DNA of 64,000 bases from Cloeon dipterum. Taxonomy: Eukaryota; Arthropoda; Insecta; Ephemeroptera; Baetidae. Location of the stretch: positions 12,206,886 to 12,270,885 of the forward strand of contig NC_088789.1 of NCBI RefSeq assembly GCF_949628265.1, written 5' to 3'. This document shows positions 12,546-23,577 of the stretch, piece after piece; positions within the stretch are counted from its first letter, which is position 1, and the number at the start of each line of letters is the position of its first letter. Made by a program: the position numbers and the translations under genes. Under the pieces are notes generated by a model. The model was not told the DNA's origin. It did not search any database and worked only from the letters and a program-made list of their open reading frames with translations.

Positions 12546-15406
12546 CATTAAATAAAAATTTTAATGATTTGATATACATAATATAATGCAAAACGTAAAA
12601 CTGAAATGGTAAAATAATATTTGTAAATTATTTTATGATTGCATTCTTTTTTGCTCAGCACAAATTTTCTCACGGCTCAACACGACGTGTTCCTTGTCCT
12701 AATTTATTCATTATTATTTGTTTGTCGTGAAAGTTTGCTACGCGAGTCTACCTGATATATATAGTTTTAATACTTCGAAACTTGAAAAAAGGTTGAGAGA
12801 TTTAATAGTCGAAAAATTCGTATCGCACTCTAAATGGGACTTTTACAAGCAGGTGCGAAGAGAAAAAAAAATACACACTGTATTATTAAAGAGCAAATCA
12901 GAAAACAAAACAGTTAAATAGAAAATGTATATAAACTAACGTTTTTAATATTACTGTGCAATAATCCGTGTGTGTGGCCGATTTATACATGTAGCCCATT
13001 TCGATTAAGTGAGTAGAAATCACGCAAGCCGGCTGATAAAAGTGTAATATGTCCTGCAAGAGAGAAATCAGTTGACCATGTCTTTAGCACAGAAAAATAA
13101 TAAAGTATAGAGTATCACGCTTTGATTGCGTCATTCTTATAACCCGATGACCTGTTTCACTAACTAAAAAAAATCGAGAATCGATTTATATTTTGACCTC
13201 AATTCTTATATAAATTCAGCAGGAAGGATGGAATTTGGCTGAGCTAATTTTACTATATGGTTTGATATGTAGAAATCTCGCCAAAATGCACAATTATCAT
13301 TTAATGAGCTCTAATATGAGCAACTTTAAACACCATCCTAGAAGAAATATTTTAAAAGCGATTTCCAGCTGTGAATTTTTCCTAATTACCTTGGAGGTTT
13401 TCTCAGCCATTTTATAAACTGTTTAAAAAATTTCCGAGACTGACTACAGTCAGACAGGGAAACAATCGTGATGGAGTAAAATTGTAGATTCAAATCAAAT
13501 TATGTGTCTGTATTGGCTATTGTCATCAATTTATTGCATGTATTTTCTAATAATTACTCAACTGTTGAATATGTTGAACACTAACAAAACTATATTGTTT
13601 GCTTAAACTTTATTTATGAACTCTAATAATATAGACAGCATAACCTTGATTATGGATGTTCCAGTGGATAGCCACATATGAGACATAAATAATTCGAGGT
13701 GCAAACGACACAGCTGGATTTCAGCACCCTATTACTATGTTTTCAAAATTCACAGCTAAGAAAAGAAAAAGATAGGAAATTTTTAAATTTACAATAATTC
13801 TAACTGTAAGATCCAAGCCAATATTCATTGTTATATTTTAATTTTGTGAATATTATTTATCTTGCATCAAAAGTAATTTTGAAATGACCTTGATGTAGAA
13901 ACCTTTTGCCCCCATACGAAGCTGAATAATGAATTCTCAATAAATTTGTCATTTCCATATAAGAGGATGAAAAACGCACATATTAACGAATGTATTTTTT
14001 CTGTACGACATAAATTCTAAGTTAAAATGGACTTCAAAGGATTTAAAAAGGCTCACAGATTTTTTTTACGATTACCAGATTTCGACCCTCAGGGTCACGC
14101 CAGTTTCAAGCCCTAAACGCAGAACCTAATTTTAAATAATCCAAATCGTTAAAATAATTTAAACACGGGAAAATTTGAATTAATATAAAAATATTAATTA
14201 ATAAAATTAAAACTTCAAATTGAAAGCATAGTGAAACAACCACGAGTGCACAAATGATACACATGTCGTGCTTGCACAGAAAATTTTAAAAATAGACCTC
14301 AGAACCAGTCAGAACAGGCTCATCTCACAAAGAAGTGCTCCCTATTATTTTCCTTTTTCTGGATTTGGTAAGATATGACTATTTTCCGAGCAAGATTTTC
14401 ATTTGATTTTTTGGTGAAGTGGAACCTTGGTAGAAATTCCGACACGTTCGTTAAAACTCCTCTTCGCCTTCATTTCTAGGGACGCAAGAGATTATTCTAG
14501 ACAATGGTTTCAATATATAATTGAGGGCTGAAAATGGATGAAATTAAATATGGTAAGTCACAAATAAATCAACAGCTTTAGTGTGGAGTAAGCTGACCTA
14601 TAGGCCAACGGGCTTCCCGTGAAACCAGTTTTCAATGCTTCATTAATAGCAAACCTCACTACGTTGACCTTTTTTGCAAAGTATCTTGGGTTTCAAGAAT
14701 ATTAAGATAATTATTTGCGAATGAAACATTGATGAAAAATAGCTGCAACCAGCCTGTTGGCATGCATTGTTATGGTATTCTCAGGAGTGTCAAAATAGTG
14801 GGAGATATTTGTGCAGTTCGGGGAATCTAACTAGATGCCCAATGTCCGAAATGGCAATATGTAGTTAGTTATAAGCGATTCGAAATTCTCAAATAGCTCC
14901 ACGGGCTGGGAGGCTCACCAGCGCCAACTCGCTACTTGCTGGTTTTCGCACCTTTCCAGCGGCTTTGGGAAAAATGTCTAGCGTTTCAATAAAAGAACTC
15001 GGTGCCAGGAGGCGAAAAGATGGCCACATTGGGCCCAAGCTTCTCTTCGGCCACACTGGCCCCATGATATCCGCTCGGCGGTGTTGTTGCCCACGGGATG
15101 TGCTAAGCAGAGGTAAAAAATACAGTCAGACTTTTTACTAATCTGGGCTCAATTCGACTGTGTCCTTCTGGGTAGAGACTTACATTTAGAAACTTTTTGT
15201 TCACCAGAAAGTGTCACTCCTGTGATACATTAACGAATCAATCACAAATTTTAACAGCACGCAGTCTTTAATATTGTAATAAAGAATTTTATTATATTAA
15301 TGTTGATTAATGTTCATGGATCTTTTTCAGCCATTGAAAATATGAATTTTAATACAAATAATGTGCTAAAAAAGTAAAATAAACTCAACAAGATATACAA
15401 AAATCT
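12546..15406. other. Non-coding stretch downstream of gene B
   Basis: No gene was recognised. It is longer than the equivalent stretch of unit A, about 2.9 kb against 1.4 kb, and carries the inverted dispersed repeat at 14,880-15,125. The block at 14,605-14,730 matches 1,795-1,925. A minus-strand AATAAA near 15,287 could serve gene B. Confidence 0.45.
14880..15125 (-). repeat. Dispersed repeat, copy 2 (inverted relative to 8,545-8,812)
   Basis: Reverse-complement match to 8,545-8,812, including AGGCGAAAAGATG on the plus strand and a conserved CCACGGGCTGGGAGGC end. It lies between the 3' end of gene B and its duplicated flank block. It has no equivalent at the same place in unit A, so it looks inserted rather than co-duplicated. 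Confidence 0.6.
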
Positions 15407-18400
15407 TCAAGCTTCTTTTTTCTGGTTAACACTCTTGGCTGAAAATAAAAATAACATTAAATTAAAATAATCAATAGTGCTATTGTCAGGGTTTTACCTG
15501 ACAGCTATTCAATTTTAAACTTACAGGTTGCAAAGATGAGCCTTGTAATTTCAAACAAAGGGGCCTCTACCGATAGATACAGGACTGTGGCTACGGCAAA
15601 GCTTATTATAAAATCACCGGCCAGGCTGTGGATCTTTTACGAGAGTGTTAATCTGTGCATCAGTAAAATTTATGAGTTGATATTTACCAGCGCGTAATCG
15701 TCTGCGAAGAGCGGAGTTTTTATCCTCGCCGTTCCAACCATTAAAATCACGTAGTGACTCAAATAGATGCAATAAGAAATCTTACTCAGTGGTTGAAATA
15801 CGTTCAGCGACAGAATTTTCGTTATCCAACCTATAACATACAAGCACGCTAAAAATTAAAATTTTGTCATTTCCTTTCTTTTAAGAAAAACTAAAAGCAT
15901 CTAATATCATTGTGATATTACATTAATATGATCAAAAATTGATTCGACAAAAATTTTCCGTGTCCTTTTTATTATTTTTAGAGAAATTCACCCTTCAAAA
16001 TTAAATATCGGAATTTTAATTTAAAATTGAATTCATCTCTTTTTTTTATCTAAGAATTTTGGCATTCATTTACCTCCGTTTTCATTATTGCAAGCAAAAA
16101 TAAGCCAGCCAACAGCAAATGCCCACGAGATGCGATGCAAACTGGCGTAAAAAGTGGATTCGACCGGGTCGTACTCGTGGTCGTATTGAACGATATTGAT
16201 GGCACCAAATACCACAAAGTAGAGCGTTGAGAGGCTCATTAGCCAGCCAAAAAGCGCTCTCAACGGACTCAAGTGAAAATTCCTGTTTTTGCTGTAAAGA
16301 ATATATCCCAGTGCCAAGCCTACAACGTAAGGAGCCATTCGATGGTGCGTGGTGATGTGCACGTCCCTTTGATAGCTGATCAGCTTCTCGTCTCTGAAAT
16401 TTTGTTGTAATTTACAAATTTTACTAAGTAAAGAGCAGAACTTAAAAAATAAAAATTAAACATTAAAAATAATTATTGTAAATATAAAGAAATGTATATT
16501 GATACGGATGATTTTAGGCTTAGTGTTGCACGTATAATTGCGTTTATTATATTATTCATTCAAAAAAATTATTATGATGGGAAATGAAGATGATTTTTCT
16601 GACATCAAAATAAATCTGACTTAATCTAGCTTGTCCTTAAGCATGAAAATATACGGCGATAAAAACTTCGATCCAATAAAAAATAAAGTATTTCTTACAA
16701 TTATACAAAATGGTTTTAAAGGATACTCGGTTCGTAGTTGGAAAAGTTATGTTTAAATTCTCCGACAAGTAGTTTTAGTTCAAAATGCTTTTGACATTTT
16801 GAAAGAGATTGTTTAAGGAGAGCTTTAAGGTTTAAGAGGAGTTCAAAAGCCGAAGCTACAAAATGTGAGCTAAGATGGATTTATTAAAAGATAATTGGAA
16901 GCACAGAAGAACATCATAATATATTCCAATTCCAGTATCTATATAGTTTTTTTGAACTCTTGAGATGCCAATATTATAATTTGAACTTTTTACTTACGAA
17001 TTGTTGAGCAAATAAGTGGGCAGAACTTCATAGCTGTATGTGTACCAGGCCGTGAAACAAATCGGTATCGCGGCCATGAGAAACAGAATCCATTTTCCAG
17101 CTACAGGTTTTTTCCACAGAGCATAAACAACCAAAGGCGAGACCAAAAAGAGTTGCATGTCGGATGCCAGATACCAAGTTTGGATCATGCACTGAAAGCA
17201 AAGAGTTATGCAACCTGATTAAGGCCGGAGTGCTACCGGTTGCATACAGTCACGCTGAATCCAACAATAATGCTGCGTCATTAGAAAGAATCGGATCCGA
17301 ATTAACATACAATAGTGCTCTCTCTTATCTGATTGGAAGCATCCTAAATGCCGGAATCAACTTAAATTTATAATAACAATGAGATGGCAATTTTTCAAGC
17401 CAGTAGTATCCAATACACATAATTGTTATTTTTGATGGAGATCGAGAGATATGTTTTTGAAATACGAGTATGAGAAAGTTCATGGCATTTAATCAACTGC
17501 AGCAATAAGCTCTGTTGTAAATTCTAATTTCAAACGTACATGTTTGTTGCTGTGGACGTAGCTGTTGATATACAGCAAATTGTTTTTCCAATTAACGGCG
17601 CAGGCCTCACCGGGCTCAGTCACGAACTTTTCCCATCTAGGACCACTACCTAGCCGTGTTAATAAGGTAGCGTAGAAAGCAATCACCAATGCATAAACTG
17701 GCGTTAGCCTAAAATAAAAAAAAAATATTAAATTTAATTAATTTTCCATAACATTCATACCTTAAGTAACGGCGAGCAAAGTCAGAGAAAAATCGAAATC
17801 GATTGCCTTGAAACTCCTTCAGTAGGTTGTATGATCTCAGCATGCCAGACATCAGGAAGAACGTGTCGACGCTGGGCATGTTGTTGATGAATGGCATATT
17901 TGCTAATTTCTGAAGAGACTGTAAAGCTGCTTTTGAACTAGCTGGACGAGTATTTACTTGAGTTAGCTAGCTTTACCTCAACTTGAAAATTTTTGTTTGC
18001 CCACGGTTCTTGAAGGGTAAAGATGATTTTGTGTCCAGCAACAACCCATAGTGTGCTCAAGACTCGAATACCATCGAGGCTCTTCAATGCACCTGGATGG
18101 TTAGAAATAAAAAAGAGCTTCCTCCAGTTAGTCGGCAAAGAAAACGCCATTAAGCAGCTATACGCAAACCCTAAAATGCAAGTCACTAATTAAAAATTTC
18201 GCAACTATTTCGAAATAAAAACCTGCATCTTCTTTTACGCCAAAATTGGATTCGATTACAGAACTCAAGAATACCAGTCCGACGATGATAGCAACACATC
18301 CACTGAAAAAAATAATAATGGCATTAAGTAAAACATGAAATAAAGGAGAAGGATCATAGTGACTAAAACTTTCACTGTCTCTCACGACTTGTTCAGATGT

Positions 18401-20062
18401 TTGATTTGTTAGTCAGAAAATTCTCAAAATTCAATTTTAGACTTTCGCTCTCTGCAAAACGGAAGACTGCATACCATCAACTGATTTTTCGCAAACACTT
18501 TTAACACGTTTTTTCCCGGAACGAATGAATTTTTTGCTGATTTGATTTACGTATTTACTATAATTTATTGTTGACCAAAATTTGTGCAAAATGTTTTGTC
18601 GTAAAATTTAGAGTTAACGATTCCTCTAATTTTTCCTCTAGGTCTTCCGTATAATTTACTTCTCATACGTAGCCCATAAGATGTCCTTAGGTTAACACAC
18701 AATGGAAGAGAAATGATTCGACGGGTAGAAGCGGGCAGCTCATTAATGATAACATCGCTTTGTCTTTACTTTACTCACATAAATGCCAAATCTCCAGAAG
18801 AAAGCGGCGCTGCACCGTTAGTGTAGCATGATTCAATTTGTGCCTCGCCATTGGCAGACTTCTCCTTCGATATAATGTAGCTGAACGCCTTTTGCACGTC
18901 CGCAATTGAGCAGGTTGAAGGGACGCATATGCCGAATTGAATGAGGGCCATTGAAGGAAGCAGGTCCGGTACCTAATGGTGGCAGTTTAGTACATATTAT
19001 TTAGTTTTAAGGTGCCAATTGGTTGCATAAAAATTATTACCGGCGTATTCGTTCTGTTCATAGTTATTTCACGGTTACGTCTTTTTTGCGTGGCTATTTC
19101 CAACAATGAATCTATTTGTTCATCATTTGAAGAGAGGTGCACATTGGCCAGACAATATTTTCCCTTGATGTAGGGTTTTGATTGCTGGATAGAAACACAT
19201 TCCTCGTAGCTTCCCAAGCTTTTGATGTTTCCCAATAAAAAAGCTGGGTTCCATTTTCCATTTGCGTCAATCACTAAACCATAACAAAAAAGGGGCATTA
19301 AAATAAAAAACCTTGCTTATTTTATCCACCTAACGTAAATAGCCATAGCATAAAATTAAAAAAAAACACTCAGAAATTGTAGCGTAAAAACGAAAATTGC
19401 GAAAGGGTCGCTATTAATCGTGTTAATTAACTGGGAAAGGTTGGTTTTGAGTGAAACGTGACGAGAATTATGAGGCCCATTAACATTAGCAGCCTCATGT
19501 GAGAAAGTGTGACCTGTGATCAAGATCATATTTCTCATCAAATTTTACTCATTAACGCCCAGCCTAAGCCATCCCGTAGAGATCAAAGCCATTTAAAGAT
19601 TCGTTTTATTTGTAATTATGCATTGTGATTTACAAGCATTAATATATTCCTCCTTGGTACGTAAAAATGCATTAATAATATTTTGTAGGCCAGATTGATA
19701 TGAATGAAATTATAAACTCAAATAAAAGGTTAGCTCTCAGAATGAAATGAGCTGAAATTTTTAATCCCTGCGCTTCTAATATTCAATATATATCATTTAC
19801 CAAATTAAGAAAACCAAAAATTGAAAATAAATAGAAAATAGGCTTCCTTACTTTTCATTGCCCATAAGTCCAGTTTGTCAATGCCATCTGCTAGGGTTAA
19901 CAGGTCTGACCTGCAATTCTCTTCCTCAATCAAGGATGCGATGTCATTGATGACCACTCGCGCATTTTTAGCGATATCCTCTAAGTTTGGAAAAACGTTG
20001 AGACCACTGGAAGAACAGCAAATTAGAAGAATAAAGAAGCATCTTGAAACGGTCGAAGTCAT
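15407..20062 (-). CDS. Gene B: NRF6-like acyltransferase-3 family membrane protein, tandem paralogue of gene A
   Basis: Twelve coding exons: 19852-20062, 19041-19273, 18779-18972, 18223-18302, 17977-18170, 17761-17918, 17540-17708, 16998-17191, 16074-16393, 15688-15830, 15525-15633, 15407-15438 (about 678 aa). Every exon has the same length as in gene A except one three bases longer. Order of parts: signal peptide (CFFILLICCSSSGLN), NRF domain with CVPSTCS, first helix (IIVGLVFLSSVIE), the conserved histidine in VVAGHK, DTFFLMSG, HHRMAPYVVGLALGY, and a short lysine-rich tail. The intron between exons 2 and 3 is under 70 bp in both genes. The frame extends to a TTG at 20,086, but the ATG at 20,062 starts the signal peptide. 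Intron sequences have diverged much more than exons, pointing to purifying selection on both copies. Substrate unknown. Confidence 0.88.
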
Positions 20063-20084
20063 TTTGAGAATGAACTCGAAGAGC

Positions 20085-20280
20085 AAGAGAGAGCTTTTCC
20101 ATTTACCTCATCCCCACTAGACGGTGTGCGTGAGCTTGAGATTCGTACCCGTTGCGCTTGGGAACTCTATTCATTGTAAAATTCAACTGATGCTCACGCT
20201 AAATTCTAATAAATCTTAATTTATTTCGGCATTTTGTCGCAGTCCTCTCTACCTAGCACGTCAAGCTGTAAGAGTTAAAG
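20085..20280 (-). promoter_or_regulatory. Conserved upstream (5' leader or proximal promoter) region of gene B
   Basis: Aligns with 7,905-8,065 upstream of gene A: GGTGTGCGTGAG, ATTCGTAC, GTTGCGCTTG, CGCAGTCCTCTCTAC. Similarity fades beyond about 20,285. No TATA box or initiator can be assigned with confidence. Confidence 0.4.
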
Positions 20281-21879
20281 TTTGCCATTGTCATATTTAA
20301 TGATATCCTTAATTGTTATCTCAAATCTAACTTCATTAAAAGCATTTAAAGCAAGTGTAAGTTGTCAAGATTAAGATTATTCTGCGGCTATTAAATGATG
20401 AATTGATAAAATAACGGAAAAAGAGCAATGATTTTCGAGAGGACTTACTGCAATAAAGCAGACCCTATTGAGATCATAATTCGTAAAATGATTATTATGC
20501 ATATGCGAAAAGAGAAGTGCAAAAGAAAGTGTCAACAGTGTCGCTGGAGCAAATTAGCAGGCAAAGAAAAAGGGGAATTTTGGCCTGCGCTCTATTCTTA
20601 ATTGCAGTGAATTCCTTTAATAGACTTGCGCGTGTCTTAATTCGATAACGGCAAATTAAAAATTATTATTCGTCTAACCAAGATTTCATTAATAAATTTA
20701 CATTTAGGTTCTATTTTTAGCGGATGTGCAGAAACGCATCGTGTGCAACGATGTAGAACTGATAAGCTTCTTTAACACTTCCAAATATAGAATGCTGCTG
20801 CCGTACCCTAAATAAGCAGCAAGTTATCCGTAAATGCTGTTCTACACATGCATTATAGGATGTATAATCGTTATTAATGGTCCAATTTAAAAATAGAATT
20901 ATAAATATAACTAATTTTCTGTTAGTCGGACTAGCCATTAGCACTCTTTAATGATGGGAATGCCTGCTGCTCAACACAAGACTTTCTAATGAATTTAAAA
21001 TCATTGTTGTCGGTCCATTAAAATGAAAAATTATATCTGTGGGCCTCGCATTCATGTATTAGTGGGAAAACCCATTCAAATGAGAGGAATGAATTTGCTG
21101 ATGTGGAACAAAAGGCCGTCAAAAAACGGCTAAGGTCCACACTTAATCCCAAAATATAAGCTATGCGCATAATACATCAAATTTAATGCTATTAAGAAGC
21201 TTTTGCTTGTTTCCATAGCGATTTGGTTTTATGTTTAACGCTTAGCAATATTCACAAACTACCATCCTATAAATTCACATTTGAAATCTAGGCAAACATT
21301 CAAATTGGTATAAACACAAATATTTTTTTCATTGTGATTTTTTCCAGATTTTGAATGCCGACGGTATATATTTGAAAAACATTATGGCTAACTGACTTTT
21401 AAGGGGATCTTTATCTGTCCCGGAGTGTTTTTGCACCCACCAATGGTCAAGCAAAAATGAAAGGAGCTTCATTTGCTGACAAACACTTTTCAAGGTTTCC
21501 ATTATTTAATTTGTAAAAATTCCCCAGTCACTTCTGTGGGAGTGCTGAGAATTGTGGGCAGAAAATATAGTGAAAAGTTAGTTAATTTCCATCATTCTCT
21601 CATCTTTGATAAAAAATCCTATTTCAAGTTATGAGAGTCTAAGCCGAGTGTACGTTGATATTTATATTTTATATTTCTGTTTGTAAAAAATTTCATTTCA
21701 GAACATTTTCATTAAAATATTTAGGATAAGATGATGAGTCTTAAAAAATATGAAAGGATATGAAGGAAATAAGCCCAGCACAGTTTCTTTGTGGGAGTGT
21801 GTGAACAACAAAATGGAAAAAATATAAAAAAAATTGTAAAATATTTCTCAAAAACAAAAAAAAACAACTTTGCTAGACG

Positions 21880-22140
21880 AAAAAATCTTGTTGATTCTTA
21901 AGGTGCAGACAGAGATTTAATTTATTTTAGATATGAACTAAAAAGCCCATATGCTCAAGATAATCGTGATTGTGGCCATGCAAATAACGGTCAAGAAATA
22001 TAAAGAGCTAAACGAGTTGGAAGACTTATTGTTAGTCTTGGTGAGGATGGAACGTTTTTTTTACCTCTACCAACAAAATGATGAAAACAAACAACTGTCG
22101 CTTGACTCTTGTGAATTGAACTAAAAGGTTTTTTGATTCA
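21880..22140. repeat. Duplicated block (partner 10,310-10,560)
   Basis: Same-orientation similarity to 10,310-10,560 with shared AAACGAGTTGGAAGA and ATGATGAAAACAAA strings, interrupted by indels. It supports extension of the A/B tandem duplication well upstream of the genes. Confidence 0.5.
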
Positions 22141-22469
22141 TATATAATATAATATGATAGTATTAAAAATACCTACTATTAATTGAACAAATCGCAAAAT
22201 AACGTAGATTTTCATTGAGTATCAGTACAAGATACAAGCCATTGGCTCACATTGTTAAGAGCATAATATGCTCTGCTTGCACTTGCAAACTGACAGTCCA
22301 AGCGATGTTCAGGATTGAGTGCGGGCTGATTTTCACCTTCGTTTGACTATCATGCGGCGAGGGAATGCATACATGAGAGCGATACGCTGATTGTAAGGGT
22401 GATGTGGGCAGTGCTGCATTATTGCAATGACGTTATGGAATCTGGGAAGGTTCCTTTCGGCACTTTGAC

Positions 22470-22570
22470 GCGCTAGACTACTTGCTGCTTTGCCTCCTTC
22501 CAGCATGCGTGAATTAACATCACAGGATGGAAGTCCAGCGTTTGAATAAGAATTTTTGGTGTGAGGGCAG
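22470..22570. repeat. Duplicated block (partner 11,935-12,050)
   Basis: Shares CCAGCATGCGTGAAT and AGCGTTTGAAT-type strings with 11,935-12,050. It is also related to the dispersed repeat at 14,880-15,125 through GCTACTTGCTG-like sequence. Confidence 0.5.
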
Positions 22571-23577
22571 TAATACGAGTTGGTCCTTTTCTGGACTATG
22601 GGCTTTCTCCGATGAGCACACGTTTTTATTCGTTCGCTATGCTAAAAGAAAAGAAGTCTCTATCCTTACTATTGGGACACGGAGTTTTCACGAGTTGTTA
22701 TCGCTATCAGGGGGACGCCCATCTCGAAAGAGATGAACTGATAAAAAATAAATATAGTTAAAAATACTAAGGATTTTCGTAGAGGCAAAAAATTTCAATA
22801 ACCCTTTCTCACTTGCATTTTATTTTATTTGACTTTTATCTTTTTAATTCTATCTTCAACTGTGAATTACCATAAGAAATAATTTAATAGGAATAATTCG
22901 TAAAAAAATCTTGACTACACAGAGATGGGTTGGTAAAAATGGAATTCGAACTTTGGACTTGCCTCGCAATTTTTTTAGGGAAAGTGTCTTTAATATTGAA
23001 TTATATAAAACAGATTATGTCACAATACGTACTTTAATCTTGCTTTATGGATGAGCAGTTCAAATTTCTAAAGGTTTTTATTGCAAATAATTAGCTACTG
23101 TTGGTAAAACTTGGCCGGTTTATTTGCAAATATGCAAGATCAACGTTTGTAATCACAAGCATAAACATCGCTACAAATTTCAAAAACCGATCCAGGAAAT
23201 GAATCACTGACAACTGAAGCTTTTTTATTCGAGTTTCAGATCTAACCTAACTTAAATAGAGGCAAACTTTCGCCCCCTTGTATCACAATGGTAGACAGGC
23301 AAAATCGTGGCATTCGTTAAGATAAAATGTCTAAGCTTTTATATGTACATTATTTACACACTACTAGCTGGGGATGAGGATTGATCACTTTAATTTTCAT
23401 CGCTCAGTGAGCTGTACGAGCGTCAAATTTAGATAAGTTTGGTTCCATTTTCCAAATAAATCAGCACTATAGAAGTAAGTTGAATCTTGAACATCAGGCA
23501 CACTCAGATTTCACAGTAGACAGTAGGCACAGCTTAGAATAATTTAAGAAAAAAAGTCTTCGGTTCTACACAAATTC

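Larger units (their letters stand above)
20281..23577. other. Intergenic region between genes B and C, right half of duplication unit B
   Basis: No gene was recognised. Blocks at about 21,880-22,300 match 10,310-10,700 (for example AAACGAGTTGGAAGA and AATGATGAAAACAAA), and 22,470-22,570 matches 11,935-12,050. The rest is AT-rich sequence without visible features. Confidence 0.45.

Noticed and set aside
12718-12921. 67-codon lysine-rich frame downstream of gene B
   Set aside because: It starts at TTG, has no match in the corresponding part of unit A, and has no domain.
19380-19540. Hairpin in intron 1 of gene B near GAGGCCCATTAACATT
   Set aside because: Pairing is imperfect and short (about 10 bases), not distinguishable from chance.
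22921-22980. Possible tRNA-like B box (GGAATTCGAAC)
   Set aside because: No matching A box or cloverleaf could be drawn around it.
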